Assembly: GCA_023424785.1 (NCBI GenBank)
Contig: JAFADP010000015.1
Location: forward strand, 1-42,362
Length of the DNA stretch: 42,362 bases
Reading direction: 5' to 3'
Origin: Bacillota bacterium
GTDB taxonomy: Bacteria > Bacillota > Clostridia > Clostridiales > Clostridiaceae
In this document: one piece after another, positions 42,206 to 42,362 of the stretch
How positions within the stretch are numbered: position 1 is the first letter of the stretch
Layout of the letters: every line of letters starts with the position of its first letter
The notes under the pieces: generated by a model
Told to the model about the DNA's origin: nothing
The model's database searches: none
Seen by the model: only the letters and a program-made list of their open reading frames with translations
Translations under genes and position numbers: made by a program

Positions 42206-42362
42206 ATGTTAAAAAAACAAAAGAAATTAACTAAAAAAAGTATGGCTATAATATCAAGTATATTACTTGTATTAGTTATATTTGCAGGAGCTTTTGTTGC
42301 ATATTACATGAATATTAAAAAGACAGTGGAATCATGGGAAGAAAAGATATATCCAGGTATTT
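42206..42362 (+). CDS. Membrane-anchored protein, N-terminal fragment (3' truncated by window)
   Basis: An open frame from ATG 42206, with ACGGAGGAGAAGT upstream, running off the right edge after 52 residues. A basic N-terminus (MLKKQKKLTKKS) is followed by one hydrophobic helix (about 13-35), then TVESWEEKIYPGI. The latter resembles the start of peptidoglycan-associated domains in VanW-like or L,D-transpeptidase proteins of Firmicutes, but too little is present to decide. A LytR-CpsA-Psr protein is another option. Confidence 0.6.
   Translation, partial: MLKKQKKLTKKSMAIISSILLVLVIFAGAFVAYYMNIKKTVESWEEKIYPGI

Noticed and set aside
1..42362. Defence island, prophage or mobile element
   Set aside because: No transposase, integrase, restriction, toxin-antitoxin, capsid or cas-like proteins were found. 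The only endolysin-like gene is isolated.

Overview
The window looks like chromosome from a low-GC, spore-forming anaerobic Firmicute, most likely Clostridium sensu stricto. The support is very AT-rich DNA with A/T-ending codons, strong GGAGG-type ribosome binding sites with frequent GTG/TTG starts, a prkA-yhbH-spoVR sporulation operon, rubrerythrin, and cobalamin nucleotide-loop genes of clostridial type. I see no rRNA, tRNA, insertion sequence, prophage or CRISPR array. The species cannot be fixed from the sequence alone.

Layout. 1-7.7 kb: the 3' end of a uridine-kinase-like gene; an ECF sigma factor with a probable membrane anti-sigma partner; and, on the minus strand, a response regulator/histidine kinase pair followed by a large GH13 lipoprotein, with a tandem 9-bp repeat in the promoter region of the GH13 gene. 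Two orphan small proteins follow. 7.7-10.9 kb: thiW-thiD (thiamine precursor uptake and phosphorylation) and recQ. 11-16.6 kb: prkA-yhbH-spoVR, then rubrerythrin and two small unknown proteins (57 and 115 aa), closed by a 19-bp bidirectional terminator; this may be one long transcript. 16.6-21.4 kb: phosphatidylserine synthase, a large secreted propeller-like surface protein, a diacylglycerol kinase family enzyme and a polytopic membrane protein. 21.4-29.6 kb: a cobalamin late-assembly block (cobT, cobS, cobC-like, cbiB, cobQ, cobO, then cobD and an ApgM-like phosphatase-superfamily enzyme), interrupted by a minus-strand glyoxalase gene. cobU is absent and no B12 riboswitch is visible. 29.6-32.2 kb: YgiQ radical SAM protein and rpe on the minus strand. 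32.2-36 kb: a structured leader with a sequestered Shine-Dalgarno in front of a soluble MgtE_N/CBS protein, then cysK-cysE behind a promoter followed by an intrinsic terminator (attenuator or small RNA). 35.7-38.7 kb: PlsC-like acyltransferase, nth, ddl and a CoA-type Nudix hydrolase. 38.7-42.4 kb: a second OmpR/histidine kinase pair preceded by 11-bp-phased TTAAGAA repeats, a signal-less GH25 muramidase, and the start of a membrane-anchored protein.

Most genes are housekeeping or conserved clostridial genes. The items that ordinary annotation explains least are the two structured leaders (32.4-32.5 kb and 33.9-34.0 kb), the ApgM-like gene in the cobalamin block, the two small genes after rubrerythrin, the propeller-GH13 lipoprotein with its repeat operator, and the repeat array upstream of the second two-component system. 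I found no clear defence system or mobile element.
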